Assembly (NCBI GenBank): GCA_900545495.1
Contig: UQZJ01000014.1
Location: forward strand, 1-64,000
Direction: 5' to 3'
DNA from: an uncultured Eubacteriales bacterium
Lineage (GTDB): Bacteria; Bacillota; Clostridia; Oscillospirales; Oscillospiraceae
DNA length: 64,000 nt
Shown here: in pieces, positions 50,552 to 61,200 of the stretch
Numbering within the stretch: position 1 is the stretch's first letter
How the letters are laid out: each line of letters opens with the position of its first letter
The notes under the pieces: generated by a model
The model's input: the letters and a program-made list of their open reading frames with translations, nothing else
Database searches by the model: none
What the model was told of the DNA's origin: nothing
Position numbers and translations under genes: made by a program

Positions 50552-51268
50552 TTGAAAACAAAGACCATCGTCCACAGATCAGCCGTGCCGCTCTATGCGG
50601 CGGCAGCCGTGTGGCTGGTGTACGCGCTGCTGTTCCCCCTGTATCAGGTGGGGCATTTCCTGCTGGCGGCGGCGGTGTCCGCAGCGGCGGCGCTGATCGC
50701 CCGGCTGTTCTGCAAGGACGTGACAGAGGTGGTGGAGCTCCCGGAGGAGCCGGTGACCACCGGCAACCCGGCGCTGGATAAGATGATCGCCGACGGAGAC
50801 GGCGCCATCAAGACCATGCGGGCGCTGAACGACAGCATTCAGGACGAGACCATCTCCCGCCAGATCGACCGGCTGGAGGAGGTCAGCAGCCGTATCTTCC
50901 GGTATGTGAAGGACAACCCCGCCAAGCTGCCCCAGATCCGGAAGTTCATGTCCTATTACCTGCCTACCACCATCAAGCTGCTGACGGCCTACGACCAGAT
51001 GAGCCGGCAGGGTGTCAGCGGGGAGAATATCACCGGCACCATGAAGAAGGTGGAGGGTATGATGTCCACCATCGTGCGGGCCTTTGAAAAGCAGCTGGAC
51101 AGCCTGTTCGGCGACGAGGCTATGGATATCTCCACCGACATCACCGTGCTGGAGAACATGATGGTGCGGGAGGGTCTGGCGGCGGATGACCTGCACAAGA
51201 CCGCCCAGAGCGCTCCGCAGACCCAGCCGCCGCAGGATACGGACGGCGGTATTACGCTGGAGCTGTAA
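50552..51268 (+). CDS. xpaC: XpaC-family protein
   Basis: 238 residues. Two N-terminal TM helices (about 8-25 and 30-48), then a cytoplasmic helical domain (EEPVTTGNPALDKMIADGDGAIKTMRALNDSI ... ITVLENMMVREGL) typical of XpaC, annotated in family databases as a 5-bromo-4-chloroindolyl phosphate hydrolysis protein. In Bacilli xpaC adjoins the telA homologue yaaN, as here. I take TTG 50552, which has GGAGG 8 nt upstream; a longer frame begins inside the preceding terminator. Confidence 0.85.
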   Translation: MKTKTIVHRSAVPLYAAAAVWLVYALLFPLYQVGHFLLAAAVSAAAALIARLFCKDVTEVVELPEEPVTTGNPALDKMIADGDGAIKTMRALNDSIQDETISRQIDRLEEVSSRIFRYVKDNPAKLPQIRKFMSYYLPTTIKLLTAYDQMSRQGVSGENITGTMKKVEGMMSTIVRAFEKQLDSLFGDEAMDISTDITVLENMMVREGLAADDLHKTAQSAPQTQPPQDTDGGITLEL

Positions 51269-51310
51269 GCGAGAGAACACACAATTTATCATAAGAAAGG
51301 AAACAGAGAC

Positions 51311-52483
51311 ATGACCGATAACATGATGCCTGAGCTGACCCTGACACCCGATACCGATACCGCCGCGGCGGTGGCCGTACCTGAGCTGACCCTGACGCCC
51401 GACGCGCCGGAGGTGCCGCAGGAGGAGGAAAAGAAGATCGAGCCGGTGGCCATGGACGAGAGTCTGCTGACCGAGGAGGAGCGTCAGGCCGTGAACGCCT
51501 TCTCCAAGAAGATCGATATCCGAGACACCAATCAGGTGCTGCAATATGGCGCCGCCGCCCAGAAGAGCGTGGCGTCCTTCTCTGAAAACGCCCTGAACAA
51601 CGTGCGCAACAAGGACATGGGCGAGATCGGCGAGGATCTGAGCCGTCTGGTGGTGGAGCTGAAGGGCTTCGGCGAGGACGAGGAGAAGAAGGGCCTGAAG
51701 GGGCTGTTCAAGAAGGCCGGCAACAGGCTGGAGATCATGAAGTCCCAGTACAGCAAGGTCGAGGCCAACGTGGACAAGATCGCCCAGAATCTGGAGAACC
51801 ATCAGATCACCCTGCTCAAGGATGTGGCCATGTTCGACCAGATGTATGAGCTGAACCTGAAGTACTACAAGGAACTGACCATGTACATTCTGGCGGGCAA
51901 GAAGCGCCTGGCGGAGGTGCGCGCCACCGAGGTGGAGGCGCTGCACCAGAAGGCGGAGCAGTCCGGTCTTGCCGAGGACGCCCAGGCATACAACGATCTG
52001 GTCAGCCTGTGCGACCGGTTTGAGAAGAAGCTCCACGATCTGGAGCTGACCCGCATGGTGTCCATCCAGATGGGCCCCCAGACCCGTCTGCTGCAAAATA
52101 ACGACACCCAGATGATCGAGAAGATCCAGTCCTCTCTGGTGAACACCATCCCCCTGTGGAAGAGCCAGATGGTGCTGGCGCTTGGCATGGAGCACAGCCG
52201 TCAGGCCACCGCCGCCCAGAACGCGGTGACGGAGATGACCAACGAGCTGCTGAAGAAGAATGCCGACACCCTGAAGATGGGTACCATCGCCACCGCCAAG
52301 GAGGCGGAACGCTCCATCGTGGATATCGAGACGCTGCAGCACACCAACCAGCAGCTGATCTCCACGCTGGATGAGGTGGCACGCATCCAGAAGGAGGGAG
52401 CCGCCAAGCGTAAGGAGGCGGAAGCCGAGCTGGGCCGCATCGAGGGCGAGCTGAAGCAGAAGCTGCTGGAGCTGCGGAGCTAA
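51311..52483 (+). CDS. telA: TelA-family toxic anion resistance protein
   Basis: 390 residues, cytoplasmic, long alpha-helical/coiled-coil build. After an acidic, repetitive N-terminus (two copies of PELTLTPD), the TelA core starts near residue 50 (SLLTEEERQAVNAFSKKIDI) and runs to RIEGELKQKLLELRS. Related to tellurite-resistance TelA and YaaN/YceH; the native role seems to be envelope-stress or membrane-associated rather than tellurite-specific. Ribosome site AAAGGAAA. Unusually, its last 54 bp recur twice downstream in a 220-bp tandem array, so several equivalent gene ends exist. Confidence 0.92.
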   Translation: MTDNMMPELTLTPDTDTAAAVAVPELTLTPDAPEVPQEEEKKIEPVAMDESLLTEEERQAVNAFSKKIDIRDTNQVLQYGAAAQKSVASFSENALNNVRNKDMGEIGEDLSRLVVELKGFGEDEEKKGLKGLFKKAGNRLEIMKSQYSKVEANVDKIAQNLENHQITLLKDVAMFDQMYELNLKYYKELTMYILAGKKRLAEVRATEVEALHQKAEQSGLAEDAQAYNDLVSLCDRFEKKLHDLELTRMVSIQMGPQTRLLQNNDTQMIEKIQSSLVNTIPLWKSQMVLALGMEHSRQATAAQNAVTEMTNELLKKNADTLKMGTIATAKEAERSIVDIETLQHTNQQLISTLDEVARIQKEGAAKRKEAEAELGRIEGELKQKLLELRS

Positions 52484-52923
52484 GAAAGAGAAATCGGCAC
52501 CGTCAGCCCAGCTCGGGCGGCGCAGCCGCATCGCGCGGCAGCGCGTCCAAGCGTTTTGCGTGCAAAACCTTGCCGCAGGGCGAATTTATTTCGCCCGAGG
52601 AAGTGCAATGGAACGGGGCCCCCATTTTGCGCCCGCGCAAAATGGGGTGCTGGGCCGCATTGAGGGCGAGCTGAAGCAGAAACTGCTGGAGCTGCGGAGC
52701 TGAGAAAGAGAAATCGGCACCGCCAGCCCAGCTCGGTCGGCGCAGCCGCATCGCGCGGCAGCGCGTCCAAGCGTTTTGCGTGCAAAACCTTGCCGCAGGG
52801 CGAATTCATTTCGCCCGAGGAAGTGCAATGGAACGGGGCCCCCGTTTTACGCCCGCGCAAAATGGGGTGCTGGGCCGTATCGAGGGTGAGCTGAAGCAGA
52901 AGCTGCTGGAGCTGCGGAGCTAA
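52430..52923 (+). repeat. 220-bp tandem array carrying three copies of the telA 3' end
   Basis: A 54-bp block ending with a stop (ctg ggc cgc ... cgg agc stop) starts at 52430, 52650 and 52870. The first is the true end of telA. The 166-bp spacers between copies are about 97% alike and contain three hairpins each: GTTTTGC/GCAAAAC (52553-52568 in copy 1), GGGCGAA/TTCGCCC (52578-52596) and a 13-bp CCCCATTTTGCGC stem (52620-52647). Differences among the tail copies are all silent or stop-to-stop. The second and third tails have no start signal of their own. See findings. Confidence 0.93.
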
Positions 52924-52958
52924 AGAAATAATCATCTCCTTCGGGAAGGGGAGTTTGT

Positions 52959-53495
52959 ATGAAGTTTTTCAAAAAGCGGGGCGTTGCACTGGCGGTGCTG
53001 GTGCTGTCCATCGCCGCCGCCGTGTGCATCGGCCAGAGCCGTAAGGCCGGCTACATCGCCAGGCAGCCGGTGACGCTGCCGGAGGTGAAATACCACCAGT
53101 GGATCTGCGATGAGGCGGGGATGCTGTCCGAAAAGACAAAGGATGAGATCCGGCAGTACAACAGCGATTGGGACAGCCGGTATTACGCAGCGGTCGCGGT
53201 AGCCACGGTGGACAGCATTACCGGCTGGACACCGGAGAAGGCCGCAGAAAAGCTGGGCGCCGATTGGGGCTTGGGCGAGAACGATATGCTGCTGCTGTTG
53301 GTGCGCAACGGCGACTACTATGTGAACTGCGGCGGCAAGGTGCGCGCCGCCATGACCGATACCCAGCAGATGAAGCTGAAGCAGGCCATCGAGACGCCCT
53401 ATTACAACGGGGACTTCGACGGTGCGGCACTGGCGTTTTACCGGCAGGCCGACGTGTTCTACGGACAGACCCCGCTGGGCGGCAGCAAGCGCTGA
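52959..53495 (+). CDS. TPM-domain membrane-anchored protein
   Basis: 178 residues. N-terminal signal anchor (about 8-26), then a TPM domain: WICDEAGMLSEKTKDEIRQYNSDWDSRYYAAVAVATVDSITG, then AEKLGADWGLGENDMLLLLVRNGDYYVNCGG. TPM proteins are extracytoplasmic and may have phosphatase or repair-linked roles; no active site can be assigned. It starts with a GGGGAG ribosome site 36 nt after the last telA tail. Its final codons (AGC AAG CGC TGA) form part of a direct repeat seen again at 61508. Confidence 0.85.
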   Translation: MKFFKKRGVALAVLVLSIAAAVCIGQSRKAGYIARQPVTLPEVKYHQWICDEAGMLSEKTKDEIRQYNSDWDSRYYAAVAVATVDSITGWTPEKAAEKLGADWGLGENDMLLLLVRNGDYYVNCGGKVRAAMTDTQQMKLKQAIETPYYNGDFDGAALAFYRQADVFYGQTPLGGSKR

Positions 53496-53575
53496 GCGCG
53501 GAGGTTGGCGCAGATACGTAAACGAAAAACAGGGTCTCCGGCATTGCCGGAGACCCTGTTTTCGGCTTTCCATGC
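53483..53575 (+). repeat. Left copy of direct repeat flanking the 8-kb block
   Basis: 93 bp comprising the last codons of the TPM gene, an intergenic part, the terminator hairpin at 53526-53562, and a piece (GCTTTCCATGC) equal to the reversed end of spoVT. The right copy is at 61508-61590 in the same orientation. Confidence 0.8.
53526..53562. terminator. Terminator after the TPM gene (inside left repeat)
   Basis: A 17-bp stem AAAACAGGGTCTCCGGC with its complement, 3-nt loop. The near-identical hairpin at 61541-61577 ends the PHP gene and spoVT. Confidence 0.88.
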
Positions 53576-53662
53576 CCAGCACGTCACCCTAAGGGGACAC
53601 TGCTGTGTTTTGCAATGGACGGCAAGAAAACCGGCAGCATCGTGCTTTGATTGGAACAGAAA

Positions 53663-53687
53663 ACTCCCCGCGTTATCCGCGAGGAGT
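53663..53687 (-). terminator. Terminator after the YibE/F gene
   Basis: Minus strand: ACTCC(T)CGCGG stem with complement, 4-nt loop, followed by TTTTCTG, immediately past the YibE/F stop. Confidence 0.75.
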
Positions 53688-53693
53688 CTGGCG

Positions 53694-54875
53694 TTAGTGG
53701 GCGGATCTGCCCCTTGTCAGGATGGCAGCGCTGATGAGCGCCGTCAGCGGTACGGAGAGGATGACGCCGATGCTGCTGGACACGCTGCTGATGACCTCGA
53801 TGGTCAGGTAGGCCGAGCTGATCAGCTGGTACGCGCTCAGCCCCAGCGAGTAGAGGTAGATGATGAGGGCGAAGCCGCTGCCGAGGAACGCCAGTATCAG
53901 CGTATTGGTCATCGTACCCACCATGTCCCGGCCGATGTTCATGCCGGAGCGAAACAGCTCCCGGCGGCTCAGGGTGGGGGCGACGGTGTGTACCTCCGTC
54001 ATGGCGGAGGCGATGCTCATGGCCACATCCATCACCGCGCCCAGCGCGCTGATGACGATCCCGCCCACCAGCAGACCCCGCAGCCCGATGGGCGTGCCGG
54101 TCTGCCGCAGCTGCAAAAGCGGCTCTACGTCCGCCAGACGCATACCATCCACCCGGGCGAGGCTCTGCGCCAACAGGCCGAACAGCAGCGCCAGCGCCGT
54201 CCCGGCGATGGTTCCCAGCGCGGCGCACACGGTCTTGCGGCGCACGCCGCCCAGCAGCACCATGGTCACAACGGTGATATAGGCGCACACGAGGAACACG
54301 GTCAGCAGCGTGGGTGCGCCCTTCATCAGCAGGGGAATGAGGATGCGGAACAGACACACCAGTGTTACCGCCAGCGCCGCCAGCGACTTTGCGCCCACCT
54401 TGCCGCCCACGGCCACCGTAGCCAGCAGGAACAGCGCCACGATCACGACCAGCACCGGCAGGCGGTTGTACTCATACACGGTGGCGGTGTGGGAGCCGTC
54501 GGCATAGGTGGAGATCAGCAGAGTTGCCCCGTCGCCCACCTTCAGCGGCGTACCGTACATCGGCCCCACATAGCCGTACACCTGCAGGATCTCACCCTTG
54601 TACTGACCGGTCTTTACCTCCGCCAGCAGCAGCTGCTCGCCCCGGACGGCATTGTCCGAGGCGGGGTCGGTGAAGGTGCTGTCGGTCAGCACCTCCGTAA
54701 TGACGGCGTTCTCGTATTCGGCGTATTCCGCCGCGGTATGACCCGCCGCCCTTTCCGGCGCGGCGAACAGGCGCGCCGCGATGAACAGTGCCGCGCAGAC
54801 CGCCAGCACCAGACAGCTGATACGGTTGTCCCGCCACCATTGGCGGAGCTTGGATCGGGAAGCGGTCTTCGCCAT
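53694..54875 (-). CDS. YibE/F family membrane protein
   Basis: 393 residues. One N-terminal TM (about 17-37), an extracytoplasmic beta-rich segment (about 60-140), then seven to eight TM helices with the YibE/F pattern LRGLLVGGIVISALGAVMDVAMSIASAM and ELFRSGMNIGRDMVGTMTNTL. The family is proposed to move small ligands or ions across the membrane; the substrate is unknown. I take ATG 54875 (GGGGGGACGAAGGA upstream). It lies in the 8-kb block between direct repeats, divergent from the large surface protein. Confidence 0.88.
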   Translation of the reverse strand: MAKTASRSKLRQWWRDNRISCLVLAVCAALFIAARLFAAPERAAGHTAAEYAEYENAVITEVLTDSTFTDPASDNAVRGEQLLLAEVKTGQYKGEILQVYGYVGPMYGTPLKVGDGATLLISTYADGSHTATVYEYNRLPVLVVIVALFLLATVAVGGKVGAKSLAALAVTLVCLFRILIPLLMKGAPTLLTVFLVCAYITVVTMVLLGGVRRKTVCAALGTIAGTALALLFGLLAQSLARVDGMRLADVEPLLQLRQTGTPIGLRGLLVGGIVISALGAVMDVAMSIASAMTEVHTVAPTLSRRELFRSGMNIGRDMVGTMTNTLILAFLGSGFALIIYLYSLGLSAYQLISSAYLTIEVISSVSSSIGVILSVPLTALISAAILTRGRSAH

Positions 54876-55105
54876 TCCTTCGTCCCCCCATTTCCATTTT
54901 TCCAAATCAGCATAACAATTTCCCGGCGGTATGTCAAGGCAGGAAACTTTTACAAAAAGGCGTTTTTTGGGGGTGGTTTTTTACGAAATAATATGATACA
55001 ATCTGATTATCATCATGAAAGGTCTGCCCCGGTTTTTGGCATCATCCACGATTTGGGACAAACTTCGCTTGAGAACCGATATGCACCAGCCTCCCAGATT
55101 TGTGG
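54876..55105. other. Divergent promoter/leader region of the 8-kb block
   Basis: About 230 bp, A/T-rich around 54940-55015, with a candidate plus-strand -10 (TACAAT near 55000) and no clear -35. A 70-codon frame begins at 55015 (MKGLPRFLAS...) but lacks a ribosome site and runs into the gene start, so I treat it as leader. No named RNA motif is recognised. Confidence 0.4.
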
Positions 55106-55155
55106 ACCGCCGTCCGCCTGTACTGACAGGTGGGGCGGTTTTTCTGTCTTTTTCT
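55106..55155 (+). terminator. Leader terminator upstream of the large surface-protein gene
   Basis: A compound stem: outer ACCGCC/GGCGGT enclosing CCGCCTGT/ACAGGTGG, followed by TTTTTCTGTCTTTTTC. It ends about 70 nt before the gene start, the geometry of an attenuator in the 5' leader. Confidence 0.65.
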
Positions 55156-55223
55156 CGGACGGAAAATGGGCGCAAGCGCCGGCCAGCGGGCCGAGTAGAG
55201 AAAATCAAACAGGAGGTATACGG

Positions 55224-58200
55224 ATGAACGAACGAATAGGCAAGAGGCTCCTTTCTGCACTTCTGTCGGTGGTCATGCTGCTGTCGCTGCTGCCCACGAT
55301 GGTCTTCGCCGAGGGAGAGGAATCCGCCGGTGCGGCGACCACGGCAACACGGATCACAGATGTATCCACGCTGAAGGTGGACGACCAGATCGTGATCGCC
55401 AACGCAGCCGCCGAGTATGCGCTCGGCACGAATCAGAAAACCAACAACCGCGAGGCCGTGGTGGTCACAGCCTCCGGGAGCAGCATCACCCTAAACAGCA
55501 AGGTGCAGGTGCTGACACTGAAAAGCGGCACAAAGGACGACACCTGGGCCTTTTACGCCGGTTCAGGCTATCTGTATGCAGCCAGCAGCGAAAAAAACTT
55601 TCTGAAAACAGAAAAGGCACTTAGCGACAATTCTTCGTGGTCGATCACCCTCACTGCGGATGGCGTGGCCACCGTTACGGCGCAGGGTACCAACACCCAC
55701 AATCTGCTGCGCTACAACTATAACAAGGGTACACCGCTCTTTTCCGCCTATACGGGCGGTCAGGATGACATCGCCCTCTACAAGCTGGATGAAAGCGCCG
55801 GTGGCAGTGGCGGCAGCGGCAGCGTCGAGGCTGTGGCGTCTCCCACCGCCAACTATCCTACCGGCAGCGCACTGGCCTCTGGCACGGAGATCGTGTTCTC
55901 CTGTGCCACCGCCGACGCTGCCATCCAGTACAAGGTGGGTGACGGCGCATACCAGACCTACACCGCCCCCATCGCGCTGACGGCGGATACCACCTTCACG
56001 GTGAAGGCCACCAAGGAGGGCATGACGGACAGCGCCGAGGTCACCTTCGCCTACACGGTGAAGGCGGCGGAGCCTGCCTTTGTGACCATCGCCGAGGCGC
56101 TGGCGGGCGCAAGTAATGCGACCTTCACCGTCAAGGGCGTCGTCACGCTGGTGGACGGCTCCAACTACTACCTGCAGGACGATACCGGCGGTATCTGCCT
56201 GCGTCTTGCTACCTCCACCAATGATATCAAGCTGGGCGACACCGTCATCGGCACCGGCAAGCGCACCGATTTCAAGAGCCTGCCCCAGCTGGGCAGCGGC
56301 ACGTTTGTCAAGTCCTCCGGTCTGACACTGGCCGCCAAGCTCACCACCATCGGCGGCCTGAGTACCAAGGATATCGGTACCTATGTGAAGCTCACCGGGC
56401 TGGAGATCACCGAGATCTACGACAACAACGGTCAGTTCGCCAACCCCAACATCACCCTGAAGGACGGCGATGGTAAGACCATTCAGCTGTATAAGGCCGT
56501 CGTCGCGGACAAGACGGCCCTCAAGGTGGGCGACAAGCTGGACGTGACTGCCGCCGTGGGTGTTTTCAGCACCACGCTGCAGCTGCGCAACACCGTGGCT
56601 GACGAGGTCAAGGCGGCCCGCCAGAGCGGTATCGTCACCACCCTGTCCGACGGCGACACCATCGTCATCTTCAACCCCGCCAACGGCAAGGCGCTGTCCA
56701 CCGAGTACACGGGCTTCTACAATCAGGGGACGGACGTGAAGCTGGCCGACGGCAAGCTCACCGGCTATACCAAGAAGGACATCTGGACGGTGGGCGTCAA
56801 TGCGGACGGCACCTACACCTTCTCCACCGCCGATGGTGATAAGCTGTCCATGGATACCAGCTACACCAGCACCCCCCTGAACAAGGTAAACGACACATGG
56901 AAGGTCGTTCCCGCCAAGACGGCGGACTGCTTCTATGTCGACAACGCGACCCGCACTGACAAGTACCGCCTCCAGTGGTTCGCCAAGAATAACAACTGGA
57001 GCGCCTACACCGGCACCGGCCCCAACTTTGAGGTGCAGTTCTATCTCGTCACGGACAGCGGTGAGGAGACCTCCGGCGGCCTGCCCGCTGCGGGCGCACA
57101 GGTCGTTCTCTACAACCAGAGCGCCAAGGCCGTGCTGGCCTCTCAGATCGGCACCGCGGAAAGCCCCTCCATCGGCAAGGCGGCTGCCACCGTGGACGGC
57201 GGCAAGGCCACCTGCGCCAACGGCGCCGTGGTGTTCACCGTGGAGAAAAACGGCGAGTACTACCGCTTCAAGAACGAGGCCTACGGCTACCTCTGCTCCA
57301 ACGGCACCGGCAACAACGCCTTCTACTCCCAGACCGCCAGCAACGACGCCGACTGGAAGGTACGTACCTGCTCCGGCGGCGTGGGCGGCTTCGAGCTGGA
57401 GAGCCGTACCGCCAAGTTCAACAACACGCACAGCCAGTGGCTGGAATACTATGCCGACAGCTTCAAGAGCTACAGCATGTACAGCAAAGATGGCAAGCTG
57501 GACTACACCATCTACTCCTTCTACTTCTATCCCGTGGCTGACGGCACGGCGCTGACGAAGGGCGTGGTCAACCTGCCCGCCGTGGTCATCAACACCGTTC
57601 CCGACGCCTTTGTGGATACGGACTACACCCTCGCCTTCACCGTGGATGCGCCCTTTGGCGTGGAGGGCGCCATGACCGCCAAGCTGGGCGGCACGGCGCT
57701 GACGGTCACGAAGGACGCGGAGGGGACGTATACCGTCACTGTCCCGGCGGCGATGGTCACCGGCGAAAAGCTGCAGATCGTCATCACCGGCAAGGACACC
57801 ACCGGCAAGGCTATCTCCCGCACGGTGGAGGTCACGGTGAAGGACGAGCCTGTACTCTCCGATCCTCAGCCCGCCAAGGGCGCACAGACCGGCGACGAGA
57901 AGCGTCCCGAGATCTCCGTGGCGCTGACAAACGCCGGGAAGAACCCCGCCATTACCATGACCGTGGGCGGCAAGAGCGTGACCCCCACCCTCAAGAACGG
58001 CCGCATCACCTACACCCCCGCCGCCAAGCTGGCCGATGGCCGCGTGGAGGTAACGGTCACCGTTAAGCGCACCGATAACAAGGAGTCTTCCCTCACGTGG
58101 TTCTTCACTGTGGGCAAGACCCAGCATCAGCTTTACTTCGGTCAGCTCCACAGCCACACCCAGTATTCCGACGGCGCCGGCTCGCTGGACAGCGCGCTGG

Positions 58201-61200
58201 AGTATGTGAAGAACCTGCCCGACAGTGCCAACGTGCAGTTCGTGGCCTTCACCGATCACTCCAACTACTTTGACAGCACCTCTGCGCCCAACCCGGAGGA
58301 CGCGCTCTACGACATGACCCAGGCCGCCTCCGATAGCAGCCGCGACCTCTGGAAGGAGTACAAGGGCAAGGTGGCGGCGTTCAACGAGAGCCAGTCCACC
58401 ATCGTCGCCATCGGCGGCTTTGAGATGACGTGGTCCGGAGGTCCCGGCCACATCAATACCTTCAACACGCCGGGCATCGTGTCCCGCAACAACAAGACCC
58501 TGAACAGCAAGACCAACGATGCAGGCATGAAGGCATACTATGCGCTGCTCAGCCGCGGCGAGGGCGTGGACAGCATCAGCCAGCTGAACCACCCCGGCAA
58601 GACCTTCGGCAACTTCGCTGACTTCTCCTACTGGGATGGCGTCATCGACACCCGCGTCTACATGGTAGAGGTGGGCAACGGCGAGGGGCAGATCGGTGCC
58701 GGCGGCTACTATCCCAGCTATGAGCAGTATATCATGGCGCTGGATAAGGGCTGGCACGTCGCCCCCACCAACAACCAGGATAACCACAAGGGTAAGTGGG
58801 GCAATGCCAACGATGCCCGTGACGTGATCATCACCGACAACTTCACCGAGGAGGGCATCTACGCCGCCATCCGCGAGCGTCATATGTACGCCAGCGAGGA
58901 TAAGAATCTGGAGGTCACCTACACCGTCAACGGCAATCTCATGGGTACCATCATCAAGGACGTCCCCGAGAAGCTGACCATCGAGGTCACCGTCAACGAC
59001 CCGGACATCCACGACTCCATCAAGAAGGTAGAGCTGGTGGCCAACTCCGGCCGCGTGGTGCATACATGGAACAGCGCCGCCGAGCTGACCAAGGGCAGCC
59101 TCTCTGTGGAGCTGAAGCCTGAATACAGCTACTACTTCGTCCGCGTCACCGAGGGTGACGGCGATCTGGCTGTCACCGCCCCCGTTTGGGTGGGCGATAC
59201 CCTGAAGCTGGGCATTACCAACGCCGTCTGCGGCACAGCTACCCCCGTTACCGGCGAGGAGCTGACCCTGACCACCACCCTCTTTAACGGCGAGGGAACG
59301 GACGCCACCGTTAAGTCCATGACCTACGCCATCAAGGGCGGCGCGGTCATCAAGACCGACAAGGCCCCAAAGACGCTGGGCAAGAGCTCCACGCTGGATA
59401 TCGACTTCAAGTACACGCCCAAAAAGGCGCTGGTCACCACCATCACCGTCACGGCTGTGGTGGAGTTGGACGGGAAGGAATATACCTTCACCAAGGACGT
59501 CACGCTGGACGTGCTGAACGCCGATTCCCTTGTCTACATCGGCATCGATGCCGCCCACTACAACGAGTACGTGGCGGGCAACTACAAGGACAGCATGGGC
59601 AACTTCGGCAATCTGGCCGCCGAGAACAGCGTGCGTACCGTGCAGCTGAACACCTCTGCCGACCTGATCGCCGCCTGTTCCAACCCCAAGTACAAGGCGC
59701 TGATCCTCACCGCACCCTCCCGCCGTCTGGAGGCTGCACAGTCCGATCCCAGAACCTACACCGCCGATGAACTGAAGGCCATCGCCGCATTCAATGCAGG
59801 CGGCGGCACGGTGATCCTCGCGGGCTGGTCGGACAACTACGAGAACTACCCGGTCATTCAGAATAATCCCGCCATCAAGCACATGGCAGCCACGCAGAAT
59901 GAACTTTTGGAGGCGCTGGGCTCCAGCCTGCGCATCAGCGACGACGCCACATATGACGATGTGCGCAGCGCAGCCGACGGCGTGGATAAGTGGCGCCTGT
60001 ACTTCAGCAGCTACAACATGGACAACTTCCTGACGGGCGGCGTGGAGTTCGACGCCGAACACCCCTATGACGCGCTGTATACGGAGCGCTTCAGCCACTA
60101 CGGCGGCGCATCCATCTACGCCGTGGGCGTTGACGGCAAGCCCACGACCTCCCTGCCGGCCACCGTCTCCCCCGTGGTCTACGGCCACGCCACCACTTAT
60201 TCCGTTGACGTGGACGAGGACGGCTTGGGCGGCGCAGGTGTGCCGAAGTACGCCTATGCCGACAACGACAACCGCCTGATGGTCATGGCCACAGAGCAGC
60301 TCGCCGGCAAGGGTCTGATCATCGTCTCCGGCGCGGCCTTCATGTCCAACTTTGAGGTGCAGGCTTCCGTGGACAACGCCGCAGAGAAGAATTACTCCAA
60401 CTACAGGATCTGCCAGAACCTCCTTCGCTACCTGAACCCCATCACTGTCACCGACATCAAGACGGTGCAGGCGGAGAAGGATGAGGGCGTAAAGTTCACC
60501 GTGGAGGGCATCGTTACCTCCAACGCCTCCGGCTATGATAAGGACACCGCCTTCTTTGACTGCATCTACGTGCAGGATGCCACTGCGGGCATCAACTGCT
60601 TCCCCGTGGCGGGCAACTTCAAGATCGGCGACCGCGTCCGTATCTCCGGCACCACCAGCTCCTATCAGGGCGAGCGCCAGCTGGCTGTCACCACCATCGA
60701 GAAGCTGGGTGAAGGCAAACCTGTCACGCCGACACTTGTCACCGCTGCCCAGATCGTGGACGGCAGCGTGCTGGGCAGCCTCGTGAGGGTGAAGGGTACG
60801 ATCACCCGCATCGAAAACGCCGAGGGAATTGTGCAGACCATCATGGTACGCGACGGCTCCGGCAAGACCTGCCGCCTGTTTATCGACGGCTACATCACCA
60901 AGGATAAGGGCATCAGCCTCCTGACCGTCGGCAACAGTGTGGATGCCATCGGTCTGGCTTCTTGGGACGACACCTTCGCCCTCGACGGCAAGACCATCGC
61001 GCCTCGCGTCCGCATCCGTGACCGCGCTGAGATCGTCTGCACCAAGGCACCCGTCAAGCCGGGCGATGACTCCGGCAACGAACCCGGCGGTGGTTCCGGC
61101 AGCGGCTCTGGCAGCGGCTCCAGCAGCGGGTACTATGTCACCTCCGGCGACGGGCAGACCGCTCAGGCCGGCGCGCTGGTGCAGTTCGGCATCAGCCGCG

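Noticed and set aside
52480..52935. Minus-strand frames of 80-151 codons in the telA tail array
   Set aside because: They repeat with the 220-bp unit, read through the hairpins and have no ribosome site; they are a by-product of the repeat.
53505..55223. In-frame extension of the surface-protein frame by 573 codons
   Set aside because: It runs antisense through the YibE/F gene and its terminator; the signal peptide and AGGAGG site fix the start at 55224.
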